Program-made: the position numbers and the translations under genes
Assembly: GCF_000013365.1 (NCBI RefSeq)
Contig: NC_007778.1
Coordinates: forward strand, 1,674,001 to 1,738,000
Length of the DNA: 64,000 nt
Direction: 5' to 3'
From: Rhodopseudomonas palustris HaA2
Lineage (GTDB): Bacteria > Pseudomonadota > Alphaproteobacteria > Rhizobiales > Xanthobacteraceae
Notes under the pieces: generated by a model
What the model saw: only the letters and a program-made list of their open reading frames with translations
Told to the model about the DNA's origin: nothing
Database searches by the model: none
Shown here: piece after piece, positions 9,063-18,490 of the stretch
Position numbering within the stretch: position 1 is the stretch's first letter
How the letters are laid out: every line of letters begins with the position of its first letter

Positions 9063-11384
9063 TCATGTCGCCAGGCTCGCCACGCCGTCCGGCGTGTCGA
9101 AGGCCGAGACCGGCGGTGCCGCGTCGAGATACTTCTCGATGTCGACGAGGCAGGTCTGCGCCGCACAGCCTTGCGAAAACGATGATGCGGCGAGATCGGC
9201 CGTGAGCGCGTTGGGGTTGCCGTGCTTCTCCAGCACCTGGTTTCCGCTCCAATCCTGTGGGTCGAACCATGCGCCCGTCGACAAGCGTACCACCCCGCTT
9301 ACGACATTGGCAGTCACGTTCGCACCGCTCAGGCACGAGCCGCGGGCGTTGAACAGCCGCACGATGTCGCCGGTCCGGATGCCCCGCCGGTCGGCGTCGT
9401 CGGGATGGATGTCGACCGGTTCGCGGCCCTGGATCTTCTGAGATCGGCTCAACGGGCCATGATCGAGCTGGCTGTGAAGCCGCGTCGAGGGCTGATCCGA
9501 TATCAGGTGCAGCGGATAGGTGGTCGCCAGCGGACTTCCGAGCCATTCGGCCGGTTCGAGCCACGTCGCGTGTCCGCCCGGGCAATCCGCGTAACCGAAC
9601 CCGTCGACCGTCGCCGAATAGATCTCGATCTTGCCGGACGGCGTTCCCAGCGGATGGGCCAGCGGATCGTCGCGGAAGGCCTCCAGCATCACGGTCGGCC
9701 GCGAGGGCTTAGGCAGCGCGACGGTCTCGCCGTGCCAGAAGGATTCGAAGTCCGGCAGTGCCACGCCGTCGCCCGCGATCCGCTCGCGCCAGTCGATGTA
9801 GAGATGTTCGATCCATTGCCGCGCATCGCGGTGTTCGGAAAACGCCGCGTCGACGCCGAGGCGGTCGGACAAGCCACGGAAGATGTCGTAGTCGTCGCGG
9901 GCTTCTCCGACGCGGGGAATCGCCTGCTTCATCGGGGCGATCAGGTGCTCCTTGGGCGAGAAGAAGATGTCCTCCCGCTCCAGCGCGGTGGTGGCGGGAA
10001 AGACGACGTCGGCCATCTTCGCCAGCGGAGTCCAGAACTGCTCGTTCACGAACACCGAGTCGGGCAGCCGCCAGGCGTTGACGAGTCGGGTCAGGTCCTG
10101 ATGGTGATGAAACGGATTGCCGCCGGCCCAGTAGACCAGCTTGACGTCGGGATAGTGATGGATCTTGCCCGAATAGGTGAAAGGCTGCCCCGGGCTCTCG
10201 AGCATGTCGACGATGCGCGCGACCGGAATGAAACTGTCGACCGCATTGCTGCCCTGGGGCAGGGTGGGCCCGCTGATCCGCGCATGCGGACTTCCCAATA
10301 GATTCTCGGCGCCATAGCCGACACCGAAGCCGCCGCCGGGCGTGCCGATCTGACCGACCAGCGCGGCGAGCGAGATCAGCGCCCAATACGGCTGCTCGCC
10401 GTGATGGGCGCGCTGCAACGACCACGCGGCGTTGATCATGCAACGCTTGGCGCCCATCTCCCGGGCCAGCGATCGAATCCGCTCCGGGTCGATGCCGGTG
10501 ATGCCTCCGGCCCAGTCCGGTGTCTTGCGCACGCCGTCCTTCTGGCCGAGCAGATAGTTCCGGAAAACCTCGAAGCCGACGCAGTATGTCGCGAGGAACG
10601 TGGTGTCGTGCAAACCCTCCTCGACCAGCACGTAGGCCAGCGCCAGCATCAGCGCCGTGTCGGTGTTCGGGCGGATCGGCCACCATTCGAAGTCGGCGCC
10701 GGTCTCCAGATCTTTCCGGGTCGGGCTGATGTTCACGAATTTGATGCCGGCGCGCTGCATCCGGGCGAGGGCTCCGGGAATACGATGCTCGGCAGTGCCG
10801 CCCTGCGAAATCTGGGCGTTCTTGGCCGGCACGCCACCGAACGTCACGAACAATTCGCAGTGCTCGATCAGCGAGTCCCAGTCGTTGTGCGTCATCATCA
10901 GCTCGCCGATCGGCGCGACCAGATAGGGCAGCAATGGGTGAGCGACGCCGAGGCTGTACGAATTGAGGTGGCGGACGTAGCCGCCGATGCAGTTGAGGAA
11001 GCGGTGGACCTGGCTCTGGGCATGATGAAAGCGGCCGGCGCTGGACCAGCCGTAGGAGCCGCCGAAGATCGCTTGATTGCCGTGCTGCTGCTTCACGCGG
11101 CCGAGTTCGCGGGCCACGAGGTCGAGCGCGACGCTCCAGTCGACTTCGACGAACGGCTCGAGGCCGCGTTGGCCGCGGGATGCCGGGCCGTTCTCCAGCC
11201 AGCCCTTGCGCACGGCAGGGCGCCGAACCCGCGAATCGGACCGCGCCGTCTCCAGCATCTGCAAGCCGATCGGCGACGGGCTCGGATCCGTCGCGAAAGG
11301 ATGGATCGAAACCTCGGCCGTCATCGCGTCGCGGATCTCATAAAGGCCCCAATGGGCCGCCGTCAGCGTCTTCGGGTGATTCAT
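9063..11384 (-). CDS. Molybdopterin oxidoreductase, BisC/DMSO reductase family
   Basis: Molybdenum enzyme of 773 residues, the length of biotin sulfoxide reductase. Ser115 in GGSYGWSSAGRFHHAQ lies where DMSO/TMAO reductases place the serine ligand of molybdenum. No N-terminal Cys cluster for an iron-sulfur centre and no twin-arginine signal are present, so it is probably cytoplasmic like BisC. The C-terminal molydopterin-dinucleotide-binding domain (about 650-773) includes VDIHPDDADRRGI. The family reduces S- or N-oxides. The start at ATG 11384 follows GGATCCTG; an open frame up to 11591 overlaps the divergent regulator and is rejected. First gene of the operon with the aminotransferase and MFS genes. 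Confidence 0.9.
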   Translation of the reverse strand: MNHPKTLTAAHWGLYEIRDAMTAEVSIHPFATDPSPSPIGLQMLETARSDSRVRRPAVRKGWLENGPASRGQRGLEPFVEVDWSVALDLVARELGRVKQQHGNQAIFGGSYGWSSAGRFHHAQSQVHRFLNCIGGYVRHLNSYSLGVAHPLLPYLVAPIGELMMTHNDWDSLIEHCELFVTFGGVPAKNAQISQGGTAEHRIPGALARMQRAGIKFVNISPTRKDLETGADFEWWPIRPNTDTALMLALAYVLVEEGLHDTTFLATYCVGFEVFRNYLLGQKDGVRKTPDWAGGITGIDPERIRSLAREMGAKRCMINAAWSLQRAHHGEQPYWALISLAALVGQIGTPGGGFGVGYGAENLLGSPHARISGPTLPQGSNAVDSFIPVARIVDMLESPGQPFTYSGKIHHYPDVKLVYWAGGNPFHHHQDLTRLVNAWRLPDSVFVNEQFWTPLAKMADVVFPATTALEREDIFFSPKEHLIAPMKQAIPRVGEARDDYDIFRGLSDRLGVDAAFSEHRDARQWIEHLYIDWRERIAGDGVALPDFESFWHGETVALPKPSRPTVMLEAFRDDPLAHPLGTPSGKIEIYSATVDGFGYADCPGGHATWLEPAEWLGSPLATTYPLHLISDQPSTRLHSQLDHGPLSRSQKIQGREPVDIHPDDADRRGIRTGDIVRLFNARGSCLSGANVTANVVSGVVRLSTGAWFDPQDWSGNQVLEKHGNPNALTADLAASSFSQGCAAQTCLVDIEKYLDAAPPVSAFDTPDGVASLAT

Positions 11385-11416
11385 CAGGATCCGTCTGAGA
11401 TACCTACGTGGCCCTA

Positions 11417-11443
11417 TCATGCGGACGGATGTTGCTGTTTCAT
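11417..11443 (-). CDS. Possible 8-residue leader peptide upstream of the BisC-type gene
   Basis: On the minus strand a near-perfect AAAGGAGGTG ribosome site is followed after about ten bases by an ATG that opens a nine-codon frame, MKQQHPSA and stop. It ends 32 nt before the BisC-type start and is out of frame with it. The ribosome site is stronger than that of the main gene, which suggests that translation of the short frame could influence the operon. It may equally be chance sequence in a divergent promoter region. Confidence 0.3.
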   Translation of the reverse strand: MKQQHPSA

Positions 11444-11484
11444 AAAGCCAGCACCTCCTTTCGGTAAGGCCAGCAGGAAACCCG

Positions 11485-12978
11485 ATGCAATCAGACGAAG
11501 ACCGGCTGATGTGGAAGGAACTGCTCGGCCGCAGTGCCAAAGAGGGCGTCCAGTTGCAGGCGCAATTGCGCAACGCCTTCGTCGACGCCATCGTCGATGG
11601 AAATCTGCCTGCGGGGCGCAGGGTGCCGTCGAGCCGCGAACTGGCGGCGCTCGCAGGCGTGTCGCGGACGACAGCTTCGCTGGTGCTGGAGAAACTGGCC
11701 GCGGACAGCTTCCTGGAGGCGCGCCCGCGAGACGGCTTCTATGTGTCGTCGGCGCTGAAGCGGCGTCAGGTCACCTTCGGACGCGCGGTCGGCAACGCCG
11801 ACCAGCCCGACTGGGCCGCGCGGCTGGTCCACGCCGAGGTCGGATATCCCTGGCAGGAGCGGCCGCGAGGCTGGGAAAGCTGCAAATATCGGTTCGTTTA
11901 CGGCGAGGTGAACGCCCAGACGTTTCCGTTCACGGACTGGCGGGACGCCAGCCGGTCGGCGCTGACCAGTCCGGCCATCCAGCATTGGGGCCAGGACAGC
12001 GGCGGCGAAGACAGCCGGCCGCTGATCGAGCAGATCATCAACAAGATCCTGCCGCGACGAGGCATCGCCGCCGCGGCGGACCAGGTGATGCTCACACTCG
12101 GAACGCAACACGGGCTGTATCTGATCGCCCAGACCCTGCTGGGCCCCGGTCTCAAGGTCGGGGTCGAGGAGCCCGGCTACATGGACGCGCGCTTCATCTT
12201 TCTCCGCAGCGGGGCGGATCTCCTCTCCATCCCGATCGATGCATTCGGCATGACGATCGACAAGCGATCGCTCGACTGCAACTACCTGTATTGCACGCCG
12301 AGCCATCAGGCGCCGACCGGCGTGACGATGAGCACGGAGCGGCGTCTGTCGCTGCTCAATCAGGCGATCGTGCAAGATCAGATCATCATTGAGGACGATT
12401 ACGAGCCCGAACTGAAATATGACGGCGCCGCCGCGGCGGCGCTGAAGGCGATGGATCGGTCGGGGCGCGTGATCTATCTCAGCAGCCTGTCGAAGCTGGT
12501 CTGCCCCGGCTTGCGGATCGGCTATCTGGTCGGCCCAGAAACGCTGATCGCCGAACTCAAATCGCTGCGACGCTTGATGCTGCGGCAGTTGCCGGGCAAC
12601 AATCTGGCCAGCGCCGCGCAGTTCATTCGGCAGGGGCACTACGACCGCTTGATGACCGAGATGCGGCGCTCACTCGAGACGAAGGCCAAGCTGATCGTCG
12701 ATACGCTGCGCAGGGAACTGCCGATCGCTGAGTACGAGGCGCCGACCGGCGGCTCCGCGATCTGGATGCGGATCCCGGGATGCCGCAGCCCGTCGAAGCT
12801 GCGCGCCGCCTGCTTCGATGCCGGAGTTCTGATCGATCCGGTCGAGCCCTACTTTGCCCTGGCGCCGAAGGAGACCTGGGTGCGCCTCAACTTCGCGTCG
12901 ATGCCGAGACAACTGGTGGAAGCCGGCACGGTGGCGTTCGCCCGGACTGTGAGCAAGCTGATCCGGAGCGGCGGGTAG
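11485..12978 (+). CDS. MocR-family regulator (GntR domain fused to aminotransferase fold)
   Basis: Chimeric PLP-dependent regulator of 497 residues. The N terminus (about 20-85) is a GntR winged helix (SRELAALAGVSRTTASLVLEKL, shown in part) and the remainder is a class I aminotransferase fold that binds PLP; the lysine in YLSSLSKLVCPGLRIGY is the expected Schiff-base residue. Such proteins (PdxR, GabR, TauR) sense PLP adducts of amines or amino acids. AGGAAACCCG precedes the ATG. The gene is divergent from the BisC, aminotransferase and MFS operon, 100 nt apart, and is very likely its regulator. Confidence 0.93.
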   Translation: MQSDEDRLMWKELLGRSAKEGVQLQAQLRNAFVDAIVDGNLPAGRRVPSSRELAALAGVSRTTASLVLEKLAADSFLEARPRDGFYVSSALKRRQVTFGRAVGNADQPDWAARLVHAEVGYPWQERPRGWESCKYRFVYGEVNAQTFPFTDWRDASRSALTSPAIQHWGQDSGGEDSRPLIEQIINKILPRRGIAAAADQVMLTLGTQHGLYLIAQTLLGPGLKVGVEEPGYMDARFIFLRSGADLLSIPIDAFGMTIDKRSLDCNYLYCTPSHQAPTGVTMSTERRLSLLNQAIVQDQIIIEDDYEPELKYDGAAAAALKAMDRSGRVIYLSSLSKLVCPGLRIGYLVGPETLIAELKSLRRLMLRQLPGNNLASAAQFIRQGHYDRLMTEMRRSLETKAKLIVDTLRRELPIAEYEAPTGGSAIWMRIPGCRSPSKLRAACFDAGVLIDPVEPYFALAPKETWVRLNFASMPRQLVEAGTVAFARTVSKLIRSGG

Positions 12979-13036
12979 CGCGCCGTGCCCTCACTGCGGA
13001 CCCTGATGTTCCGCAGCGAGGGCGTGCGCGACTGGA

Positions 13037-14554
13037 CTAGTCGTCGTCCTGCAGCGCCGATTTCACCGCTTGGGTGAAGGCGACGACCTCCGCCACCCTG
13101 TCGTGCTCGCCGGGGCCGCGGTATCTCGGCTGCGGAAATGCGCCGAGCGTGACGATGGCGAGCTGCTCGGCGCGGTTGATGTAGATCCGCTGCCCGGCGA
13201 AGCCCACCGCCGTCATCGCGTCGTCCTCGGCGATCCACCAACTGTAACCGTAGCCGTCCAGCGCCCCCGAACTGATCTGGGGCATCAGGGCCCGGTCGGC
13301 ATCGGAGAACTTATAGGCCCGGCGGTTGGCGTCGTCGTTCCATCCCGCCGGCAGCAGGCGCGCGCCGTCCACGACGCCGTCGTCGAGCACGAATTGCGCG
13401 AACCGGCCGAAATCGCGCAGCGCGATGCCTGCGCGGCTGCCGCCGATCTCCAGTCCGTCCGGCGACTCCAGCGTATAGAACGCGTCGAATTCCATGCCGC
13501 AGGGCTGCCAGATCTTGCGCGACATGTAGTCGGCGAGCGGCATGCCGACGGCGCTGCGCAACACCGCGCCGAGCAGGAAGGTGTCGCCCGTGTTGTAGTG
13601 CCAGTGCGCGCCGGCTGCGTGCTCACGCGGCAGCGCCTTCAGCAGAGCAAAGACGCCACCGGGCACGCCGTCGGCGAGAGATTTGCTGTAGCGGTTCACG
13701 TCCGATTGCTTGTCGGTATAGTCTTCGTTCCATCGGATGCCGGACGACATCGTCAGCAGGTGCTTGACGGCGACGTCTTCGTAGGCGGAGCCTGCGAGCG
13801 ACGGCACGTAATTCGTCACCGCGTCGTCGAGCGAATGGATCGCGCCGTCCTGCAGCGCGACGCCCACCAGGGTCGCGGTGATCGATTTGACGGTCGACAT
13901 CGTGCTCCAGCGGTCGGATGGCAACAGCCCCAGCCCGTACTGCTCGATCACGACCTTTCCGTTCTTCAGGACGATGAGGCCGCTCAGCGAATTCCGATCG
14001 ATGAAATCGTCGAGCGACAACGTCGCTCCGTCGCTTCGGTACTCGATCTGGACGTGCTGCCCATAGCGGAGTGGGCGCGGCGAGGGGCCCTTGCGGATGA
14101 CGCGGGAGTTGAACAGCTTGTCGACGATCCGATAGCCGTAGGCCTGGACGTTCGGCGGCCACAGCAGAAAATCCTCGGCCCTGGGCAGATGCGCGGTCGG
14201 CGTCGCCGGAGTGCCCGACCCGTTCCGCGCCGTCGCCGCGTAGCCGGGCGGCGCGGGCACGTCCATCTCCAGCAGCGCCGAACTCAGCGACTTGCCGTGG
14301 CTGTCCAGCGACAGCGATCTGGCGACGCCGCCGCCCAGCGCGTCGTCGAGCACGAAGTTGAAGGCACCGACATTCGGCAAGTCGTAGCGTTCGACGGCGC
14401 CGTACACGATGTGGCGCAGATGTTCCTTCACGCGTTCGGCGGTGACGATGTCGCGCAGGTGCTGATAGTGCGACGCATCGTAGGGAATCAGGGAGATGTT
14501 CGACCTGTTGCCTTTGTCGCCGGTGCGCGAATGCGCGAGTTCCCGAAGCTTCAT
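13037..14554 (-). CDS. Fusion: AtuA-related N-terminal domain plus class C beta-lactamase-type serine hydrolase
   Basis: 505 residues in two parts. Residues 1-100 (MKLRELAHSRTGDKG, LPNVGAFNFVLDDALGGG) match the small partner domain usually found with AtuA/DUF1446 proteins. Residues about 150-500 are a beta-lactamase/esterase/6-aminohexanoate-dimer-hydrolase fold with an SxxK motif at Ser220-Lys223 and Tyr320 in HYNTGD as candidate base. No signal peptide is present, so it is cytoplasmic and unlikely to act in cell-wall defence. The start codon directly follows the stop of the AtuA gene with no gap (TAG then ATG). The domain fusion is odd; it suggests that amide or ester hydrolysis is linked to AtuA chemistry. 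Confidence 0.85.
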   Translation of the reverse strand: MKLRELAHSRTGDKGNRSNISLIPYDASHYQHLRDIVTAERVKEHLRHIVYGAVERYDLPNVGAFNFVLDDALGGGVARSLSLDSHGKSLSSALLEMDVPAPPGYAATARNGSGTPATPTAHLPRAEDFLLWPPNVQAYGYRIVDKLFNSRVIRKGPSPRPLRYGQHVQIEYRSDGATLSLDDFIDRNSLSGLIVLKNGKVVIEQYGLGLLPSDRWSTMSTVKSITATLVGVALQDGAIHSLDDAVTNYVPSLAGSAYEDVAVKHLLTMSSGIRWNEDYTDKQSDVNRYSKSLADGVPGGVFALLKALPREHAAGAHWHYNTGDTFLLGAVLRSAVGMPLADYMSRKIWQPCGMEFDAFYTLESPDGLEIGGSRAGIALRDFGRFAQFVLDDGVVDGARLLPAGWNDDANRRAYKFSDADRALMPQISSGALDGYGYSWWIAEDDAMTAVGFAGQRIYINRAEQLAIVTLGAFPQPRYRGPGEHDRVAEVVAFTQAVKSALQDDD

Positions 14555-15919
14555 CTACGCCTCCAACATGGTGACGACCGGACTCGTCTGGTCGCGCGGG
14601 ATCAGCACCGATTGCACCGCGATTACCTCGCGGACCAGTTGAACCACGCCGCCGCCGCCGGCCGGACCATTGGTGTAGAGCGACTCGACCTCACGGGCGA
14701 CGGCCTCGGCCAGCGTCCGGGTCGCGACCCTGGCGGCGACCCGCAGCCGTACTTCGTAGGGATCGCCTATGCCGCCAGCGAGGCGTTGCCCGTGCAGCGA
14801 GTCGATGCCGATCAGATCGACCTTCAGTTCATCGACGGCGACGCCGGCGCGCGCCAGCCGCTGGCGCACGATGTCGCCGGCCAGCCGGGCCCTGGTGACC
14901 GCGCCACTGCCGCCATACGAGATCTGCCCCTCTCCGATATAGCCGTCCCGGTAGGCGACCGAGACTTTCAGGGTCGCGGGCCGGGGCGATCCCTTGGCGC
15001 CGGTCAGACGAACGCGGTCTTGCCCGAGGACTTCGATGCGAACGTCGGAGAAATCGGCGATGACGTCGGGCTGGTAGTACGCACGCGGATCGTGGATTTC
15101 GTAGAGCAACTGCTCCTTGCAGGTCGCCGCCGTGACGCATCCGCCGGTGCCGGGAAGCTTGGAGATCACCAGGTCGCCGGTCTCGTCGACCTCGCCGATC
15201 GGGAAGCCGAGATTGCCGAGATTCTCCACGTCCTTGTAGCCCGGGTCGGCGAAATAGCCGCCGGAGACCTGACCAGCGCATTCCAGCATGTGGCCGATCA
15301 GCGTTCCCCGCCCCATCAGGTTCCAGTCCGTCATCGACCAGCCGAATTCATGCACGAGGGGGCCGAGAAACAGCGCCGGATCCGAGACGCGCCCGCAGAT
15401 CACGATATCCGCCCCCGCATCGAGCGCCGCGCAGATGCCGGATGCGCCGAGATAGGCGTTCGCCGCGATGATCTCGTGCGATCGGGCGTCGAGCGCTTCG
15501 CCCGATTCCAGGAAGCGCGCGGACGAGCCCTTCACCTGCGCGAGCACGTCGTCGCCTTCGAGCACGGCGATCTTCAGGCCCGCGATGTTCAACTCTCCGG
15601 CGATCGCCTGCGCCAAGCGCCCGGCCGCCGCGGGGTTGACGGCGCCCATATTGGTGACGATGCGGAAACCTTTCTCGCGCTGGATCGGCAGCACCGCGCG
15701 CATTCGCGCCTCGAACATCGGATCGTAGCCGAGCTCGGGCGAGGTCTGCTTCTGCTGTTGGGCAAGCGCGATGGTTCGCTCCGCGAGACATTCGAAGATC
15801 AGGTAGTCGAGCTTGCCGTCCCGCGCCAGATCGAGTGCGGGTTCGATGTGGTCGCGCGCAAAGCCTGCGCCCGCTCCGAGTCTGACGACCCGGCGCTCCA
15901 CGGTTTCCCTGGTGTTCAT
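14555..15919 (-). CDS. AtuA (DUF1446) family protein
   Basis: 454 residues of the AtuA/DUF1446 family, named from acyclic terpene utilisation in Pseudomonas, with a still poorly defined biochemical role. Landmarks include RVVRLGAGAGFARD at the start, NMGAVNPAA, ICGRVSDPALFLGPL and LPGTGGCVTAATCKEQLLYE. The frame is open upstream over the ATPase gene, but the ATG at 15919 after a short 14-nt gap starts the family-typical N terminus. Downstream, the AtuA-related small domain is encoded as part of a fusion protein. Its place in a peptide-type ABC operon suggests that it processes the imported compound. Confidence 0.85.
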   Translation of the reverse strand: MNTRETVERRVVRLGAGAGFARDHIEPALDLARDGKLDYLIFECLAERTIALAQQQKQTSPELGYDPMFEARMRAVLPIQREKGFRIVTNMGAVNPAAAGRLAQAIAGELNIAGLKIAVLEGDDVLAQVKGSSARFLESGEALDARSHEIIAANAYLGASGICAALDAGADIVICGRVSDPALFLGPLVHEFGWSMTDWNLMGRGTLIGHMLECAGQVSGGYFADPGYKDVENLGNLGFPIGEVDETGDLVISKLPGTGGCVTAATCKEQLLYEIHDPRAYYQPDVIADFSDVRIEVLGQDRVRLTGAKGSPRPATLKVSVAYRDGYIGEGQISYGGSGAVTRARLAGDIVRQRLARAGVAVDELKVDLIGIDSLHGQRLAGGIGDPYEVRLRVAARVATRTLAEAVAREVESLYTNGPAGGGGVVQLVREVIAVQSVLIPRDQTSPVVTMLEA

Positions 15920-15933
15920 GCGTCCTTCCCGAT

Positions 15934-17532
15934 CTAGTTTCTTTTTGGAACCGCCGCGATCAATTGTCTGGTGTAGGCCTGGGTCGGAGCGCCCAGCACG
16001 TCCTGGGCGGTTCCCTGTTCGACGACCCGGCCGGACTGCATCACGAGGATGCGGTCGCACAGGCGGGCCGCGACCCGCAGGTCGTGGGTGATGAACAACA
16101 TCGCCAGCCCAAATTGGGCCTGGATCTCTTCCAGCAGGTCGAGAATCTGCTTCTGCACCGAGACGTCGAGCGCGGACACGGCTTCGTCGGCGATCAGCAG
16201 CTTCGGTTCGCAGGCCAATGCGCGCGCGATACAGATGCGTTGGCGCTGACCGCCCGAGAATTCGTGCGGATATCGTTTGAGCCCCGCTTCCGGCAGCCGC
16301 ACGCGGTGCATCAGGTCGCGGGCCCGGTCGACCGCCGCAGCGCGCGGCACGCCGAAATTCATCGGTCCTTCGATCAGCGACTCCAGCACGCTCAGTCTCG
16401 GATTCAGGGAGCGGTACGGATCCTGGAAGACCATCTGGACCTGGCGGCGAACCTCCAGTTCTTCCTTCCGGGATCGCGTGGCGACGAGCGGCAGACCGTC
16501 GATGAAGATCTCGCCGCTGTCGAAGTCGTTCAGTCGGGCGATGCAGCGTGCCAGTGAGGATTTCCCCGAACCGGACTCGCCGACGACGCCGACGGTTTCG
16601 CCTGGGCGGACGAGCAGGCTGATGTTGTCCGCCACCACCGTTTCGCGGCGCTTGCCGAACCAGCCGCCCTGACGGTAGGCGTTGTTCAGCTTGATCACCT
16701 CGAGTGCGACCTTCCTGGACGCGCTCGGCTCGGTTCGCATCGGTTCGATCGACGGCACCGCTGCGATGAGCATCCGCGTGTAGTCCGTCTTGGGTGTCTG
16801 CAGAGTCTCCTCGCAGCTGCCGCTTTCGACGATGTCGCCAAGGCGCATCACCACCACCCGGTCGGCGATCTGCTCGGCGACGCCGATGTCGTGCGTGATG
16901 AACAGGATCGCAGTGCCGGTCTGGTTCTTGAGCTCCACGATGAGCTTGAGGATTTCGGCCTGGGTGGTGACGTCGAGGGCGGTCGTCGGCTCGTCGCAGA
17001 TCAGCAATGCCGGCTTCATGCAGAGCGCCAGCGCGATCATCACCCGTTGTCGCTGGCCGCCGGAGAGCTGATGGGGAAACGACCGATAGACCCGTTCGGG
17101 CTCGGCGAAGTGGACCTGCCTCAGCATGTCGAGCACGCGCGCGCGCCTTTCGGATGCAGGCGCCACGCCGTGAATCAGCAGCAGCTCCTCGATCTGAGCC
17201 CCGCACCGCGCCACCGGATTGAGCGCGGTCATCGGCTCCTGGAAGATCATCGACATCCGCTTGCCGCGCAGCTCCATGAGCTTGTCGGACGCCATTGAAG
17301 CGACATCGTCTCCCAGCACGCAGATCCGGCCGGACGAGATCGTCAGGGCCTTGGGCAGCAGGCCCATGATGGCGTGGGCGATCACCGATTTTCCGGAGCC
17401 GGATTCGCCGAGCAGACAGACGATCTCGCCGGCGGCGATCGACAGGTTCATGCCCTTGACGGCGTGAGACCGGTCGCCGCTGGCGGGCAGGTCGACGACC
17501 AGATTGTCGATCTCGAGGACGGGGCTCTTCAT
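15934..17532 (-). CDS. Dipeptide/oligopeptide-type ABC transporter ATPase, two domains fused (DppD-DppF like)
   Basis: 532-residue protein carrying two complete ATPase domains in one chain. Each has a Walker A of the form GESGSGKS, a Q loop, a signature (LSGGQRQR in the first, FSGGQRQR in the second) and a Walker B (LLICDEPT and LLIADEA). It drives import through the two permeases encoded upstream. The ATG shares one base with the stop of the second permease gene (TGATG), so translation is coupled. A fused pair in place of separate DppD and DppF subunits is known in the family (GsiA/YejF type). Confidence 0.93.
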   Translation of the reverse strand: MKSPVLEIDNLVVDLPASGDRSHAVKGMNLSIAAGEIVCLLGESGSGKSVIAHAIMGLLPKALTISSGRICVLGDDVASMASDKLMELRGKRMSMIFQEPMTALNPVARCGAQIEELLLIHGVAPASERRARVLDMLRQVHFAEPERVYRSFPHQLSGGQRQRVMIALALCMKPALLICDEPTTALDVTTQAEILKLIVELKNQTGTAILFITHDIGVAEQIADRVVVMRLGDIVESGSCEETLQTPKTDYTRMLIAAVPSIEPMRTEPSASRKVALEVIKLNNAYRQGGWFGKRRETVVADNISLLVRPGETVGVVGESGSGKSSLARCIARLNDFDSGEIFIDGLPLVATRSRKEELEVRRQVQMVFQDPYRSLNPRLSVLESLIEGPMNFGVPRAAAVDRARDLMHRVRLPEAGLKRYPHEFSGGQRQRICIARALACEPKLLIADEAVSALDVSVQKQILDLLEEIQAQFGLAMLFITHDLRVAARLCDRILVMQSGRVVEQGTAQDVLGAPTQAYTRQLIAAVPKRN

Positions 17533-18479
17533 CAGCTTTCGACCGGTGCGTATTTGGGATCGAGCACGTCTCTCAGGCCGTCGCCGATCATGTTGATGGC
17601 GACGATGGTCACCGCCAGGAACGCACCGGGGATGAGGACGAGATGCGGCGCCAGGTTGAAATTGACACGGCCGTCGGCCATCACATTGCCCCAGGTCGGC
17701 ACGTCGCTGGTGAAGCCGACGCCGAGGAAAGAGAGAACCGCTTCGACCAGAATCGCCGAGCCGAAAATGAACGTTCCCTGGATCGCGAGCGGCGCCATCA
17801 CGGCAGGGAGGATGTGTCGCCACATGATCTTCCACCACGGCGTACACATCATCCGGGCGGCCTCCACGAAGGCGATCGTCTTGACCGACAAAACCGTCGC
17901 ACGCACCACGCGCGCCACCCGGGGAAGGTCGGGAATGGCGATGGCGATCACCAGCGTCGTCAGCGACACGTTCCACAGCGACACGAGGGCGATGGCGAGC
18001 AGGATCGAAGGAACCGCCATCAGACCGTCCATGACGCGCATCAACGGGCCGTCGAGGCGTCGGACATAGCCTGCGAACAGGCCGATCAAACAGCCGACGA
18101 CGATGCTCGCCGCGGCCACAGAGGCCCCCACGGTCAGCGAGATCCGCGCGCCGTAAACGACACGGCTGTAGACGTCGCGACCCATACTGTCCGTGCCGAA
18201 CACGAAGTAGTGCGCGAACGAGTCGCCGGACAGATCGGTGAAGGTCGTACTCGTTCCGATCGGAATGCTGACCAGCATCGGATCCATCGATGCGGGGTCG
18301 ATCGTGTAGAGATAGGGGGCGAAGACGGCGATCAGCACGATCAGCAGGAACAGGAGGCCGCCGATCTGGACTCCGGAGTGCCGCAGCAGGCGGCGCAGCG
18401 TCCCGCGCCACGGCGCTTCGGCCGACACCGGGGCTGCGTCGGGCGACAATCCGTCTTCGGGGGAGACGATCGAATTCAT
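17532..18479 (-). CDS. Peptide-type ABC transporter permease (DppC-like)
   Basis: Inner-membrane permease of 315 residues. It has a hydrophobic first segment (GGLLFLLIVLIAVFAPYLY), a periplasmic loop with the FGTDSMGRDVYSRVVYGARIS block typical of DppC/OppC (quoted in part), and the EAAR cytoplasmic loop that contacts the ATPase. The ATG at 18479 lies 11 nt after the stop of the first permease; the longer open frame to 18752 overlaps that gene. It forms the pore with the DppB-like protein. Confidence 0.92.
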   Translation of the reverse strand: MNSIVSPEDGLSPDAAPVSAEAPWRGTLRRLLRHSGVQIGGLLFLLIVLIAVFAPYLYTIDPASMDPMLVSIPIGTSTTFTDLSGDSFAHYFVFGTDSMGRDVYSRVVYGARISLTVGASVAAASIVVGCLIGLFAGYVRRLDGPLMRVMDGLMAVPSILLAIALVSLWNVSLTTLVIAIAIPDLPRVARVVRATVLSVKTIAFVEAARMMCTPWWKIMWRHILPAVMAPLAIQGTFIFGSAILVEAVLSFLGVGFTSDVPTWGNVMADGRVNFNLAPHLVLIPGAFLAVTIVAINMIGDGLRDVLDPKYAPVES

Positions 18480-18490
18480 GCCGGCTCCGC

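Noticed and set aside
13070-15937. Long plus-strand open frame of 955 codons
   Set aside because: It lies antisense to the AtuA and fusion genes, which have clear family motifs; the protein has the Arg/Gly/Asp-rich composition of a GC-driven shadow frame.
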